Assembly: GCA_018780035.1 (NCBI GenBank)
Contig: JADMKE010000013.1
Span: 62,001 to 126,000 of the forward strand
Reading direction: 5' to 3'
DNA: 64,000 nucleotides
Source of the DNA: Candidatus Sericytochromatia bacterium
Lineage (GTDB): Bacteria; Cyanobacteriota; Sericytochromatia; UBA7694
Made by a program: the position numbers and the translations under genes. Under the pieces are notes generated by a model, which ran no database searches, had not been told where the DNA came from, and was given only the letters and a program-made list of their open reading frames with translations. Shown piece after piece: positions 16,860 through 26,689 of this stretch; the stretch's first letter is position 1, and every line of letters starts with the position of its first letter.

Positions 16860-19800
16860 TGAACGCCTGAGTTGGCTTTGGCTTGCCTTCTGGTTTGTAC
16901 TCTGCCTAAACCTGCTCTCTGCACCTGTGGGTTGGGCAAAGCCTTCAGAACCCACACTCAAGCTGGGGGTCAATATCGGTTGGCAGCAATTACACGCCTT
17001 GGCCCTCTCTGGCAAGGATCTGGTGGTGGTGGCCGACAGTCGCTTGGAGTTATGGGACGCTCAAGCCATGCGCTGGCGGAGAACGTTAGGACCCAGTCCA
17101 TTTAAAGATTGGGCCAGCGAAACGATTGGCTCTCGCTCAGGCCAACAGGTCAATCTCTGCCAAGCCCTGGTTGAGTCAGAAATATTGGCCCTCAAATGCC
17201 ATGTTTATCCAGGGATACAACTCTGGAGTCTTAAAACAGGGAAATACCTGGGCCGTTTAAACAGACAACTGTTTCAAATGCCCAAATTAGAGCCCGACCC
17301 CAATGACCACCTCCTTTCAGCCAGTGATGGCCGGATTGCGTTTAAGTCCTTTCGCTCCCGACTCAAAATCTGGGACCGCCGCAGCGGCCAATTGCGCCAC
17401 AGTTTGGAAGTGCAAGGCCCAACGATTCAAAAACTCACAATCGCCGAAAATCGGCTTTTTTGTCTGCTCACTGATCACAGTCTCGTGCGTTATTCCCTGG
17501 AAACGGGGGAGCGGCAACTGCTTTTTCCGGCTGCCCAAACCGCGATCCGCGATTTTGAAATTGAAGACCAAACCCTGGTCATGCTCTATGCAGATAACCA
17601 CATCGAAGCCTGGGATCTCAACGGGCAAAAACGGATTTACAATCTGAAAGGCAAAACCCGTCCAGATCACCCCCAAATCAGCCAAGCAATTACCAATCGG
17701 TCTTTCTTGGGCGAATTCGACTATTTGCCACACGAATTCGCCCAAATGGCGCTGGCCCCCGGTTATCTGCTGACCCAAGGAACAGGCAAATGGGGCCTCG
17801 ATCTGAGAGCTTTAAAAACGGGCAAATTATTGGCCCATTTTGAAGCTGACCCCGCTTATCTGCTCAACCCAAACAGCAGATTTGAGCTTCAGGGGAAAAC
17901 ACTGAAATTCACAGATACACCCAACCCCCAATTGGAAGCCCTGCAATTGAGAAGTGCTGATGAATGGCAAAATACTGAGCCTTTACTCAGCAGCGAAAAT
18001 GGGGGTCATCTGGCTGTGGGTCTAAACAGGGGAGCCATTTATCTCTTTCGGGGCCAAGCCTTGCAGAGGGAGAAGAGCATCCCCGGTTTTTCTCACAGCT
18101 TGGATCACTTGGCTTTGCAAGCAGACACAGTGGTGGGCAGTGGTTTGGATGAGGTCTTTGAGGTCTGGGAATTAAAAACCCAAAAGCCTTTGTTTCAATT
18201 GGAAAACCCTGCCAACACACCCTACACCGCTCTGGCTCTGGGCCCGCAAAAACTTGCGCTGACAAATGCCAAGCGCCTGAGCTTTTTTGCGGCTGAAAGT
18301 GGACAGTTTGTAGGAAGTCACCCCGCACCTGTGCTGGAAAAAATCTCCGCTTTGCATTGGCTGGGCCCAGATCTGTGGTTGGGAGGTCAAGGCGGCTCCC
18401 TGTATCATTATGAAGCAAACAGAAACCTGCTCGACAGGCATTTTTCACCCGAGGCAAAGCACTCCCCTCCCACAAGCAAGGCTCTGCGCTTCCCTATCAC
18501 AGAGATTCAACACAGTGGGGAATTCCTGGTCTTGGGCTATCAAGAGGGCCATCTTGCTATCTGGGACATCTCAGCCCGGCAATTTCGCTTTGAACAACTC
18601 CCTGATTCTGACTGTGGTTCTCGCTCTCCGCTCTTTGCCCTGCATGGGCCTTGGCTTTTTCACGCGTGTGACCGCGGGGGGTATCAAACATGGCTGCAGA
18701 AACACGCATTGAACACTGGGAAACTTCAAGCGGATTTTAATACTTTGAATCTTTACACAGACAATCGCTTGGCAGATTCAGGCAAAACCTGCCTCTATCA
18801 AACAGGTTTTGTAAACAAAACATCACTGTCTCTGCAATGTTTGGAACTGCCCTCGGGGCAGCAAAAGACACTCTGGCAAAAACAGCCCTCTGTCGCGGAA
18901 GAGCTCTTGGATTACCAGGCCCCCCACCTCTTGTTGAAGGAGGGAAACAAGCTCAAAATCATCCAGACCCAGACCGGTCAAATCTGGCACATTCCCAACG
19001 GCTATCACCCCATCGACCTCCCCCATTGGCAAGGAAGTGTCATGCCAAATGACCAGATCAGACAAACCGATCTGCTCAGCTATTTGCCCAAACCAGCTCA
19101 GAAAAGCACGGACAACGGTTCTGAGCCTGTGGGACTGAGCTGCAGAGACCTCAAGACAGGCCAGTTGCGTTGGCAAATCTATTGGCCTGGCCGCTTGGAG
19201 CAGACAGGCCTAAACGAAAAACAGTTTTGGGCCCTGACAGGCCAAGACTTCTGGCTAACTGCCTGGGATCTCAAAACAGGCAAACAACGCTATCGCCTCA
19301 AACTGGGAGACGAAAGACATTTACATATCGCCTGGAAACAACACCTGCTCTTAAGCCTCAAACCTGGGTTTGAAAGCAAAGTGTTGGAATGGGTGGATCT
19401 CAATAGCGGAAAGCAGAAAAAAATCAAATTGGCGGAAAAGGTGCTCAAAACAGACCTGGGAGAGCCGGGTCTGGTAGCGGTGCTGGAAAGTGGGAAAATT
19501 GCCATCATTGACCCCACAACTGGCAAAGTACAGAAAATCTTAAACCAGCATTTACATGGCTTGGCCCCTTTTCAATTGCAAATCAAAGGCCTGCAATTGG
19601 GAGACGGTGTGCTGATTGCCCATTTCTGGGAAAAGCCCCCCAACCTGAGACACCCAAGCATTGTTTTGGATTGGCTCACACACATCAAAGAACACAGCTT
19701 TGTCTGGAAAATGCCCGAAGGCAAACTCAGCCTCAGGATTCAAGAACCTCTCGTTTTACACACCAGCCGCCCTGGCTATATGACCTTGCGCAAAGACACC

Positions 19801-20085
19801 TCTCTGCGCGAAGTTTGGGATTTAGAAACAGGCAAAGCCGTGAGTAAGTATTCCGAATTGTATTTTACAGATGGGCTGCTCTTGTACACGCCGCAGGGCT
19901 ATTTTACGGGTCTGGGCGCTTATCACTCATATCTGCATCTGCTTAAAGACCACACCCCGATCTCAGATCCAGCTCTACTCAAGCGCTTTGAGCGCCCAGA
20001 CTTGGTCTATCGGGCCCTTCGTGGAGAAAGTCTGAGTGCTTGGCCCCACATGCCCATTCGCAGTGATCCTGACACCCCTCATTAA
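16837..20085 (+). CDS. Large secreted WD40/PQQ-like beta-propeller protein
   Basis: About 1082 residues from a TTG sharing TTGA with the previous stop. An alternative TTG lies 15 bases upstream, and no ATG or GTG is available before the signal peptide. The N-terminus is a signal sequence (LAFWFVLCLNLLSAPVGWA), so the protein is exported. Repeated blades carry the WDLKTGK / WDLETGK / WDLNGQ pattern along the whole length, indicating two or more WD40- or PQQ-like propellers. No catalytic motif is seen. It probably acts as an envelope binding or assembly platform. Confidence 0.75.
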   Translation: MNPGGFKPERLSWLWLAFWFVLCLNLLSAPVGWAKPSEPTLKLGVNIGWQQLHALALSGKDLVVVADSRLELWDAQAMRWRRTLGPSPFKDWASETIGSRSGQQVNLCQALVESEILALKCHVYPGIQLWSLKTGKYLGRLNRQLFQMPKLEPDPNDHLLSASDGRIAFKSFRSRLKIWDRRSGQLRHSLEVQGPTIQKLTIAENRLFCLLTDHSLVRYSLETGERQLLFPAAQTAIRDFEIEDQTLVMLYADNHIEAWDLNGQKRIYNLKGKTRPDHPQISQAITNRSFLGEFDYLPHEFAQMALAPGYLLTQGTGKWGLDLRALKTGKLLAHFEADPAYLLNPNSRFELQGKTLKFTDTPNPQLEALQLRSADEWQNTEPLLSSENGGHLAVGLNRGAIYLFRGQALQREKSIPGFSHSLDHLALQADTVVGSGLDEVFEVWELKTQKPLFQLENPANTPYTALALGPQKLALTNAKRLSFFAAESGQFVGSHPAPVLEKISALHWLGPDLWLGGQGGSLYHYEANRNLLDRHFSPEAKHSPPTSKALRFPITEIQHSGEFLVLGYQEGHLAIWDISARQFRFEQLPDSDCGSRSPLFALHGPWLFHACDRGGYQTWLQKHALNTGKLQADFNTLNLYTDNRLADSGKTCLYQTGFVNKTSLSLQCLELPSGQQKTLWQKQPSVAEELLDYQAPHLLLKEGNKLKIIQTQTGQIWHIPNGYHPIDLPHWQGSVMPNDQIRQTDLLSYLPKPAQKSTDNGSEPVGLSCRDLKTGQLRWQIYWPGRLEQTGLNEKQFWALTGQDFWLTAWDLKTGKQRYRLKLGDERHLHIAWKQHLLLSLKPGFESKVLEWVDLNSGKQKKIKLAEKVLKTDLGEPGLVAVLESGKIAIIDPTTGKVQKILNQHLHGLAPFQLQIKGLQLGDGVLIAHFWEKPPNLRHPSIVLDWLTHIKEHSFVWKMPEGKLSLRIQEPLVLHTSRPGYMTLRKDTSLREVWDLETGKAVSKYSELYFTDGLLLYTPQGYFTGLGAYHSYLHLLKDHTPISDPALLKRFERPDLVYRALRGESLSAWPHMPIRSDPDTPH

Positions 20086-20091
20086 AGCCCG

Positions 20092-20586
20092 TTAAGCCCA
20101 GCGCACATCCGTCCAGAGCTGGCGATCGGCATATTCTTCCATGAGGTCCTGCAGTGCGGTTTTGACGGCCTCGGTGCTGGCCAGCCAGCGTTCCCACTGG
20201 GCATCGGCTTTGTCAAAGCGGGCTGCAAATTCTGCGTCAGGCAAGTCAAAACCATTGGTGGCAAAATCCAGATCGCGGGCAATCGCCCGTTCAATCGCAT
20301 CGCGCCAGATCAGACCCAAGATCGCCTGGGCAATGGCCATGGCCTCATCAGAGCTGGCCCCATCGGCCAAAAACAAGCTGGCGCAAAAGAGTGGGCATTG
20401 CGAACAGTAGGTGCGGGCATCCAAGGTGTCGTAATGGCCTTCTTTGTCGCTGTTGGGCTGGGGCAAACCCAGGGCCAGGATCGCTGCCGGGGTGGTTTCA
20501 GGCGGCAAATCCGCCGCTTGCAAAGCCAGGGGCCAGAGCTTCTGCTGAAGCCATTCTCGCGCCAATTCTGAGAATAATTCAGACAT
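20092..20586 (-). CDS. Hypothetical protein with CxxCxxxC motif
   Basis: 164 residues of acidic, mostly helical composition, no signal peptide. A single Cys cluster (YCSQCPLFC, about 60-68) could bind a metal or Fe-S cluster. I recognise no family. It converges with the propeller gene (6-base gap) and stands alone. Its codon usage resembles its neighbours, so it is probably a real gene. Confidence 0.65.
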   Translation of the reverse strand: MSELFSELAREWLQQKLWPLALQAADLPPETTPAAILALGLPQPNSDKEGHYDTLDARTYCSQCPLFCASLFLADGASSDEAMAIAQAILGLIWRDAIERAIARDLDFATNGFDLPDAEFAARFDKADAQWERWLASTEAVKTALQDLMEEYADRQLWTDVRWA

Positions 20587-20680
20587 ATTTTTGCTCCTTG
20601 CCAGCCCAAACAGGGCCTCTGTTTCAGACTTTTTACCCAGCCCTCTTCAGCATAACAAATTGGGCTTAACAACATACATT

Positions 20681-20777
20681 GACAAGATCAACCTGACTGA
20701 CGCAGGTTATCTTGTCTGAGAGAATCCCCCAAATGCAGGCTATCTTTGTCTGAGAATACTCCAAATGCAGGTTCTTG
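20681..20777. repeat. Hairpin and 33-base direct repeats
   Basis: A 14-bp stem with one bulge (20681-20695 with 20703-20716) is followed by near-repeats of a 32-33 base unit beginning gcaggttat (20702), gcaggctat (20735) and gcaggttct (20767, partial). Units share tctgagagaat or tctgagaatac and caaat ends. The block lies in a 296-base gap upstream of the carboxylesterase gene, which otherwise holds only its promoter. Confidence 0.6.
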
Positions 20778-20811
20778 TGTTTGTGAACAGCCAAATAGTT
20801 TTTATTTTGCC

Positions 20812-20817
20812 TATAAT
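20812..20817 (+). promoter_or_regulatory. Likely -10 element of the carboxylesterase gene
   Basis: A perfect TATAAT lies about 65 bases before the start codon. A matching -35 at 17-base spacing is weak. TTGTGA at 20781 is too far (25 bases), so an activator may be used. Confidence 0.45.
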
Positions 20818-20882
20818 GGCAGAACACACCTTGTCCGAAAACGAAACAACCCGAAACCCACCAAACCACCCCGGAGGCCCCC

Positions 20883-21569
20883 ATGCCCTTGCTCCCCCAC
20901 CTCGAACGCTACAGCATCAGCAAAGATCTGCCCGTGATCGGCACCGTGATTTGGCTGCATGGCCTCGGGGCCAGTGGCCACGATTTTGAACCGCTGGTGC
21001 CTGTACTTGGCCTCAAACAAAATCTGCGCTTTCTCTTTCCCCATGCGCCCAATAAACCTGTGACCATCAATGGCAGCATGGTCATGCCCTCCTGGTACGA
21101 TATCCTCTCGATGGGCTTTTTGCGTCAGGTCAGTTGGCCCGAAGTCGAAGCTTCCGTGCAGGCTCTAAAAGACTTCATCGCTGCTGAAGCACAAAAAGGC
21201 ATTCCGTCTGAGCGAATTATTTTGGCCGGATTCAGCCAAGGAGGCGCGATTGTGCTGCACACGGCTTTGCGACTGGAAACAAAATTGGCGGGCATTCTCG
21301 CCCTCTCGACCTATTTGCTCGATCTCGACAATGTGCCCCCAGCCGCTGGCTCGGCCAATGCCAAAACCCCGCTGGAAATGATGCACGGCACCTTTGACCC
21401 AGTGGTACCTTTTGCCTTGGCGGAGCGTTCATCCGAAGCCATACAAAAAGCCGGGTATGCCCTGCACTGGCAAACCTATCCGATGGAGCACCAGGTCTGC
21501 GACGTTCAAATTCGCGATTTGGCCAAATGGTACCAGGCCCGTGCTGCGGAGTTGGAGCAGCTCAGTTAG
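20883..21569 (+). CDS. Phospholipase/carboxylesterase family serine hydrolase
   Basis: 228 residues, the usual size for the EstB/YpfH-type alpha/beta hydrolases. The triad is visible: Ser118 in GFSQGG, Asp172 in GTFDPVVP and His203 in MEHQV. The oxyanion WLHGLGASG segment precedes it. It cleaves carboxylic esters, with a soluble cytoplasmic location expected because there is no signal peptide. GGAGG lies five bases before the ATG. It is a single gene upstream of secA with no evident functional link. Confidence 0.93.
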   Translation: MPLLPHLERYSISKDLPVIGTVIWLHGLGASGHDFEPLVPVLGLKQNLRFLFPHAPNKPVTINGSMVMPSWYDILSMGFLRQVSWPEVEASVQALKDFIAAEAQKGIPSERIILAGFSQGGAIVLHTALRLETKLAGILALSTYLLDLDNVPPAAGSANAKTPLEMMHGTFDPVVPFALAERSSEAIQKAGYALHWQTYPMEHQVCDVQIRDLAKWYQARAAELEQLS

Positions 21570-21748
21570 TTTCTCAAGCAAGGGAAAGCGCTCAAAAGGC
21601 CATTGCCAAGGCGGATAAAGGGGCAAAATTCATCGCCTGAGACAGCGTATTGCCACCGACCAGGACAAATGGGAGTAAAATAGGAAAAGTAAATTTCTAT
21701 TTTATGACCCTCGGGCTGTGTGCCCGCCTCAAAGGATGTACCGTCAAG

Positions 21749-24559
21749 ATGTTGAAGTTATTGCAAAAGCTCGTAGGCGATCCCCACAAGCGCACAATTG
21801 AAAAGATCCAGCCAATTGTGGCACAGATCAACAGTCTCGAAGATTCGATTCTGCCCCTCAGTGACGACGACCTGCGCTCCAAGACCTATGAGTTTCGCCA
21901 AAAGCTCGACAATGCCACCCGCGACCTGACCGACAAAGACAAAAAATACCAAAAAGAACAAGAAATGCTCGCGGACATGTTGCCCGAAGCCTTCGCCGTT
22001 GTACGCGAGGCCTCCCGCCGGGTCTTGAACCAGCGCCACTTCGATGTGCAGCTGATCGGCGGCATTGTGCTGCACCGGGGCCAAATTTCAGAGATGAAAA
22101 CCGGCGAAGGTAAAACCCTGGTTTCGACCAGCCCCACCTACCTCAACGCCCTGGCCGGACGTGGCGTACACGTGGTCACCGTCAACGATTATCTGGCGGG
22201 CCGCGACTCGGAGTGGATGGGCCAGATTCACCGCTTTCTCGGCCTCAAAGTCGGTGCGATTTTGCACCACCTGACCCCCCACGAACGCCGCAAAGTTTAT
22301 GCTGGCGACGTGATCTACGGGACCAACAACGAATTTGGCTTTGACTACCTGCGCGACAATATGTCGACCGAAATGAGCCAATGTGTGCAGCGCGAACTGC
22401 ATTACGCCGTGATCGACGAAGTTGACAGCATTTTGATTGACGAGGCCCGCACGCCGTTGATTATTTCAGGCACCTTGGCCCAGCCCGCCGAGACCTACCA
22501 ACAATTCAACCGGATTGTGACCCGCCTCGAAGGTAAACAAAAAGACTACAACAAAAAGAAAAAACTGCTCGACGAAATCGACTACGAAGAAGACGAAAAA
22601 GACTGCGATTATGTGATCGACGAAAAGCAGAAAAATATTATTCTGACCGAACAGGGCATCCTCAAGGCCCAGAAGGTCTTAAATATCCCTGATCTGTTCA
22701 GCGCGGAGCACCCCGAACATGCCCACCATCTGATTATCGCGCTCAAAGCCAAAGAGCTTTACCGCCGCGATGTGGAATATGTCGTGCGCCCCAATGAACG
22801 GGGTGAGATGGAAGTCGTGATCGTGGATGAGTTCACAGGCCGCCTGATGTTTGGCCGCCGCTATTCCGATGGTCTGCACCAGGCGATCGAAGCCAAAGAG
22901 GGTGTCAAAATCCAAGACGAAACCCAGACCTTGGCCACAATTACCCTGCAGAACTATTTCCGCCTCTACCGCAAACTCGGCGGCATGACCGGCACCGCCA
23001 TCACCGAAGAAGCTGAGTTTGGCAAAATCTACAACCTGCCCGTGGTCGTGATTCCCACCAACCGGCCCGTGGTGCGCAAAGACCAGCCAGATATTATCTA
23101 CAAAAATATTCAGGCCAAATTCAAGGCTGTGGCGGATGAAATCGAAGAGATGCACAAAACAGGCAGACCCGTGCTGGTCGGTACCGTCTCGATTGAAAAA
23201 TCCGAGCAGATTGGCGATGTGCTCAAGCGCCGGGGCGTTCCCCACAATGTGCTCAATGCCAAAAACCACGAAAAAGAAGCCGAGATCATTGCCCAGGCTG
23301 GCCGCAAAGGCGGGGTAACCATTGCCACCAATATGGCTGGTCGCGGAACCGACATTCTGCTCGGGGGCAATGCGGACTTTTTGTTGCTGCGCAAATTGCG
23401 CATGGAAGGAGAAGATCCCGACACCGTGGATCCCGCCCTCAAAGCCAAGCTCTTAAAAGAAATCGAAGCCCAGATTGCCGCTGAACGCGACGATGTGCGC
23501 AGTGTCGGCGGCTTACACGTGATCGGCACCGAGCGCCACGAGTCCCGGCGTATCGACAACCAATTGCGGGGCCGTGCAGGCCGTCAGGGCGACCCTGGCT
23601 CCAGCCGCTTTTTCCTCTCGCTCGAAGACGATTTGATGCGCATGTTTGGCGGAGATCGTGTCTCAAAAGTCATGGACATGCTCAAAGTCGAAGAAGATGA
23701 GCCGATTGAATCGGGCATGGTCAGCAAAGCGATTGAAAACGCCCAGAAAAAAGTCGAAATGTACCATTTTGGCGTGCGCAAAAGCATTCTCGAATATGAC
23801 GAAGTCATGAACAGCCAGCGCACGATCATCTACCAACAGCGCCGCAAGATTCTCGAAGGCGACAGCCTGCGCCCCGTGGTCGAAGAAATGATCTCGCGCA
23901 ATATGGAAGACATGTTGGGCCGCTATGCCCAGAACGGAATTCCCCAAGAAGAGTGGGATCTGCCTGGCTTGCACCAAGAATTGTCACACCATATTCCGCT
24001 CTTGGGCTCGATTCATCTCGATGAATTGCGGATTCCAATCGAAGGCCTGCTGGTCTTTTTAAAAGACCAGGCCCTCGATGCCTACGAAGCCAAAGAGACG
24101 ATTTTGGGCGAAGAGCTGATGCGCGATCTGGAGCGCATGGTGATTCTGCGTGTGATCGACCAAAAGTGGATCGACCACCTGCACGAAATGGATGCCCTGC
24201 GTGAAGGGATTGGTCTGCGGGCCTACGGCCAAAAAGATCCCCTGATTGAATACAAAAAAGAGGCCCGTGGCATCTTCCAAGAGATGATGACCAATATCCG
24301 CACAGAAGTGGTCACCACCCTCTTCCACATTCAGGTTGAATACCAGATGCCGATGATGCCTGGCATGATGGATATGGCGGTGGATTACCAAGAATTTGAT
24401 CCAGATGGTGAGATGTCCATGCAAGAATTGACAGGGGAGATGAACAACCTCATACCCGGTATCCTGGGACTCGGAACCATGGGAGTCGGTATGGGAAATG
24501 ATACCTCACAAGGCCTTGAATCCAATCATGCTGATCTGGATGGCAGTGACCCCGTCTAA
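21749..24559 (+). CDS. secA: Preprotein translocase ATPase SecA
   Basis: 936 residues from the ATG of MLKLLQKLVGDPHKR; AAGGATG lies upstream. Earlier in-frame starts add a tail not seen in the family. Walker A MKTGEGKT (about 116-123), the DEVDSILIDEARTPL Walker B/DEAD segment, GTAITEEAEF, TNMAGRGTDI and GRAGRQGDPGSSRFFLSLEDD are all present. SecA drives protein export through SecYEG by ATP hydrolysis at the inner membrane. The C-terminal Cys-rich zinc tail (SEC-C) is absent and the protein ends in an acidic Met-rich stretch, as in cyanobacterial SecA. It has its own terminator, embedded in the convergent gene. Confidence 0.98.
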   Translation: MLKLLQKLVGDPHKRTIEKIQPIVAQINSLEDSILPLSDDDLRSKTYEFRQKLDNATRDLTDKDKKYQKEQEMLADMLPEAFAVVREASRRVLNQRHFDVQLIGGIVLHRGQISEMKTGEGKTLVSTSPTYLNALAGRGVHVVTVNDYLAGRDSEWMGQIHRFLGLKVGAILHHLTPHERRKVYAGDVIYGTNNEFGFDYLRDNMSTEMSQCVQRELHYAVIDEVDSILIDEARTPLIISGTLAQPAETYQQFNRIVTRLEGKQKDYNKKKKLLDEIDYEEDEKDCDYVIDEKQKNIILTEQGILKAQKVLNIPDLFSAEHPEHAHHLIIALKAKELYRRDVEYVVRPNERGEMEVVIVDEFTGRLMFGRRYSDGLHQAIEAKEGVKIQDETQTLATITLQNYFRLYRKLGGMTGTAITEEAEFGKIYNLPVVVIPTNRPVVRKDQPDIIYKNIQAKFKAVADEIEEMHKTGRPVLVGTVSIEKSEQIGDVLKRRGVPHNVLNAKNHEKEAEIIAQAGRKGGVTIATNMAGRGTDILLGGNADFLLLRKLRMEGEDPDTVDPALKAKLLKEIEAQIAAERDDVRSVGGLHVIGTERHESRRIDNQLRGRAGRQGDPGSSRFFLSLEDDLMRMFGGDRVSKVMDMLKVEEDEPIESGMVSKAIENAQKKVEMYHFGVRKSILEYDEVMNSQRTIIYQQRRKILEGDSLRPVVEEMISRNMEDMLGRYAQNGIPQEEWDLPGLHQELSHHIPLLGSIHLDELRIPIEGLLVFLKDQALDAYEAKETILGEELMRDLERMVILRVIDQKWIDHLHEMDALREGIGLRAYGQKDPLIEYKKEARGIFQEMMTNIRTEVVTTLFHIQVEYQMPMMPGMMDMAVDYQEFDPDGEMSMQELTGEMNNLIPGILGLGTMGVGMGNDTSQGLESNHADLDGSDPV

Positions 24560-24562
24560 GTT

Positions 24563-26689
24563 TTAGGTTTCACTTTTGACTCCCGGCTCAGGCTGTGCCT
24601 GAGCCGGGAGTTCAGTTTTTTGCCAAGCCACCAACAGCGTTTGCAATTCAGCCAGCAGGGGCTGGTAATCAACCGGGGTCAACGAAGCAAAACGCAGTTG
24701 ATTGAACAAAGTCTGCATTTGCTCAAAGGTCTCATGTAACTCGGGGTGCTCTGTAGCAATGTGCAAGCCAATCTCCCCAAGGGTCTGGGTTTGGGCTGTC
24801 GAAATACCCCGGCGAGACAATTCCTGCTCAAACAGGCTGTTTAACTGCGCCAATTGGGGCTCAAGCGGCAAATAGTTCAGTTCACCCGGTGTCGGTCTCG
24901 CTTGAATGGGTTTGGCCCGCAGCCGCTTTAAAAAGGCATTGAGCCCACCGAGCAAAACCAGCACCAGATAAAAAATGGGTTGACTGAGCAAAGCCAGCGC
25001 GCCCGCTTGCAAATTGCTGAGTAGATCTTGCCACTGCAGCCCAACACCCTCACTCAAACGCGCTTTTAAGAGGCTGAAAAACAGGCGAAGCCCATCAAAT
25101 TGGCGCTGCAAGGCATTAAACATATCTGCTTTTTCCAGCAGGGCATCCAATTGCTGACCTGGGGTCGGATCAAAGGGCACCCAGGTACCTGAAAGGGGCT
25201 CAAAGACCTCGACCCAGTCATGGGCCTGCTTTTCACGCACCACCCAGGTTTGGCTCAGGGGGACGTGCTCCATACCACGCCAACCACTGACCAAATGGGC
25301 GGGGATGTCCAGGCTGCGTAACATCAAGACCATGCCAGAGGCAAACCAGGAACAATAAGCAGGTTTGCGGTTCAGAACAAAGTCCACGGTCGGGTCGACA
25401 TCAGGAGGCACAGCCTGGGTTTGCAAACTATAGCGAAAATTCTGTTTAAACCACTGTTCCAAACGGGCTGCTTTTTCAAGGGGCGAAAGGGCACCCTTTG
25501 TAATTTCTTGTGCCAGGGGGCGCAGGGCCAGGCGCACATCAAAGGGCACCCCCAGATTTTCTTTGCGCAGCTCAGCGCCTTCGGGCAAAACAGGAGAAAA
25601 ACCCTGTTCAACCCAAATCCAATAGTCCAACTCCAAACTCTGCCGCTCCTGGCGCAAAAGCCCGTACTGATTTTGATAGACCGGTGAATGATTGGGAATG
25701 GCAGCCAGCGAGGCCTGAGCGGGCAAAAACAGCAGGCCATTGTGGTGGTTTTTGAGCTGAATTTGGGCCCAAAAACCGGTCTCACTGGGACGGTGATCGG
25801 AACCGGGAATGATCAAAAATTCCTTTTTAAACTGCGGAGCTTTGGTTTGGGGTACCGGGCCATTTAAGAGCAGAGGCACGGTGATATAGTCTTGGGGAGA
25901 CCAGAGCCCTTTGTGGTAGGCCGTGAGCACATTGCCACGCAGGTATTCCAGGGGTCGGGGAGAGTTGATCAGCAGCGCAATCCGCTCCGAAAGCTGAACA
26001 TTGGCATTGCCCTGCAAATGGGTGGTGCCTGAAAAGCCACTCCACCCCGACTGCTGGCGCATTACAAACTCAGAAAAGTTTTCCGAGAAACTGTCATCGA
26101 CCCATTCCGCCAGGGCGATAATATTGGTCGAGATCAGAATAAAGAAGCCAAAAGACAAGAAGACATGAAAGACATATTTGTGTTGATTGAGCAGAGAGGG
26201 ACGGGCGCTCCAATGGGCAGACAAAGGCAAACGTGAGAGCACAAAGGCCGAGATAAAGCTCAAAACCAACCAGATATATGCCAGTTTGTACGTAGCAAGC
26301 CCTGTAAATACCGTCGAAAAAAGCAAAAACAGACCGATCGAAAAAAACAGCCAGTCAAAGCGACGCGAAGACCAAGAGTACCACTGTAAGACAATCATCG
26401 CCAAAAGACAGAGGCCCAGGGCCTGAAACTGACGTTGACTGTAAATCAGGACAAAGGTCTCCGCAGAATCTGCGTAAATCACAAAATAGGCAAAGAGAAA
26501 GGAAAACAGGGCCCCAATAAAAAAAGTCAGGGGTTTGGGGCGCAAAAGCAGGGGCGTACGATAGGCAAAAGCCACACAACCCAAAACCCCCAAAGCGCCC
26601 AGCCAGCGAGCCGGAGCCTGCAAAGACCAGACCCCCAAGGCAGAGGCCAGCAGAAAAAAATACAAAACCGGCGGACGTGTTTCGTTCAT
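24563..26689 (-). CDS. TgpA-like transglutaminase-domain membrane protein
   Basis: 708 residues. The N-terminal part holds six or more membrane spans (LYFFLLASALGVW, FFIGALFSFLFAYFVIY and others). An extracytoplasmic transglutaminase-like domain follows, with the catalytic Cys in AYCSWFASGMVLMLRSL, His in AHDWVEV and Asp in PFDPTPG. One more span lies near LALLSQPIFYLVLVLLGG, followed by a cytoplasmic tail. This is the DUF3488/TgpA layout. The gene is coupled by ATGA to a DUF58 gene and follows a MoxR gene, the standard trio thought to act in envelope or protein-complex maturation. The substrate is unknown. Confidence 0.9.
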   Translation of the reverse strand: MNETRPPVLYFFLLASALGVWSLQAPARWLGALGVLGCVAFAYRTPLLLRPKPLTFFIGALFSFLFAYFVIYADSAETFVLIYSQRQFQALGLCLLAMIVLQWYSWSSRRFDWLFFSIGLFLLFSTVFTGLATYKLAYIWLVLSFISAFVLSRLPLSAHWSARPSLLNQHKYVFHVFLSFGFFILISTNIIALAEWVDDSFSENFSEFVMRQQSGWSGFSGTTHLQGNANVQLSERIALLINSPRPLEYLRGNVLTAYHKGLWSPQDYITVPLLLNGPVPQTKAPQFKKEFLIIPGSDHRPSETGFWAQIQLKNHHNGLLFLPAQASLAAIPNHSPVYQNQYGLLRQERQSLELDYWIWVEQGFSPVLPEGAELRKENLGVPFDVRLALRPLAQEITKGALSPLEKAARLEQWFKQNFRYSLQTQAVPPDVDPTVDFVLNRKPAYCSWFASGMVLMLRSLDIPAHLVSGWRGMEHVPLSQTWVVREKQAHDWVEVFEPLSGTWVPFDPTPGQQLDALLEKADMFNALQRQFDGLRLFFSLLKARLSEGVGLQWQDLLSNLQAGALALLSQPIFYLVLVLLGGLNAFLKRLRAKPIQARPTPGELNYLPLEPQLAQLNSLFEQELSRRGISTAQTQTLGEIGLHIATEHPELHETFEQMQTLFNQLRFASLTPVDYQPLLAELQTLLVAWQKTELPAQAQPEPGVKSET
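24579..24620 (+). terminator. secA terminator inside the 3' coding end of the convergent gene
   Basis: A 15-bp perfect stem (actcccggctcaggc with its complement) and a TGT loop are followed by ttcagtttttt. It overlaps the last codons of the transglutaminase-like gene on the minus strand and has no T-run on that side, so it serves secA. Confidence 0.88.

Noticed and set aside
20666-20884. 72-codon frame on the minus strand in the repeat region
   Set aside because: It covers the hairpin, repeats and promoter, and its composition is unlike a normal protein.
21650-21681. TTGCCA and TAAAAT as a secA promoter
   Set aside because: The 20-base spacing is too long for a standard promoter, so I did not list it as a feature.
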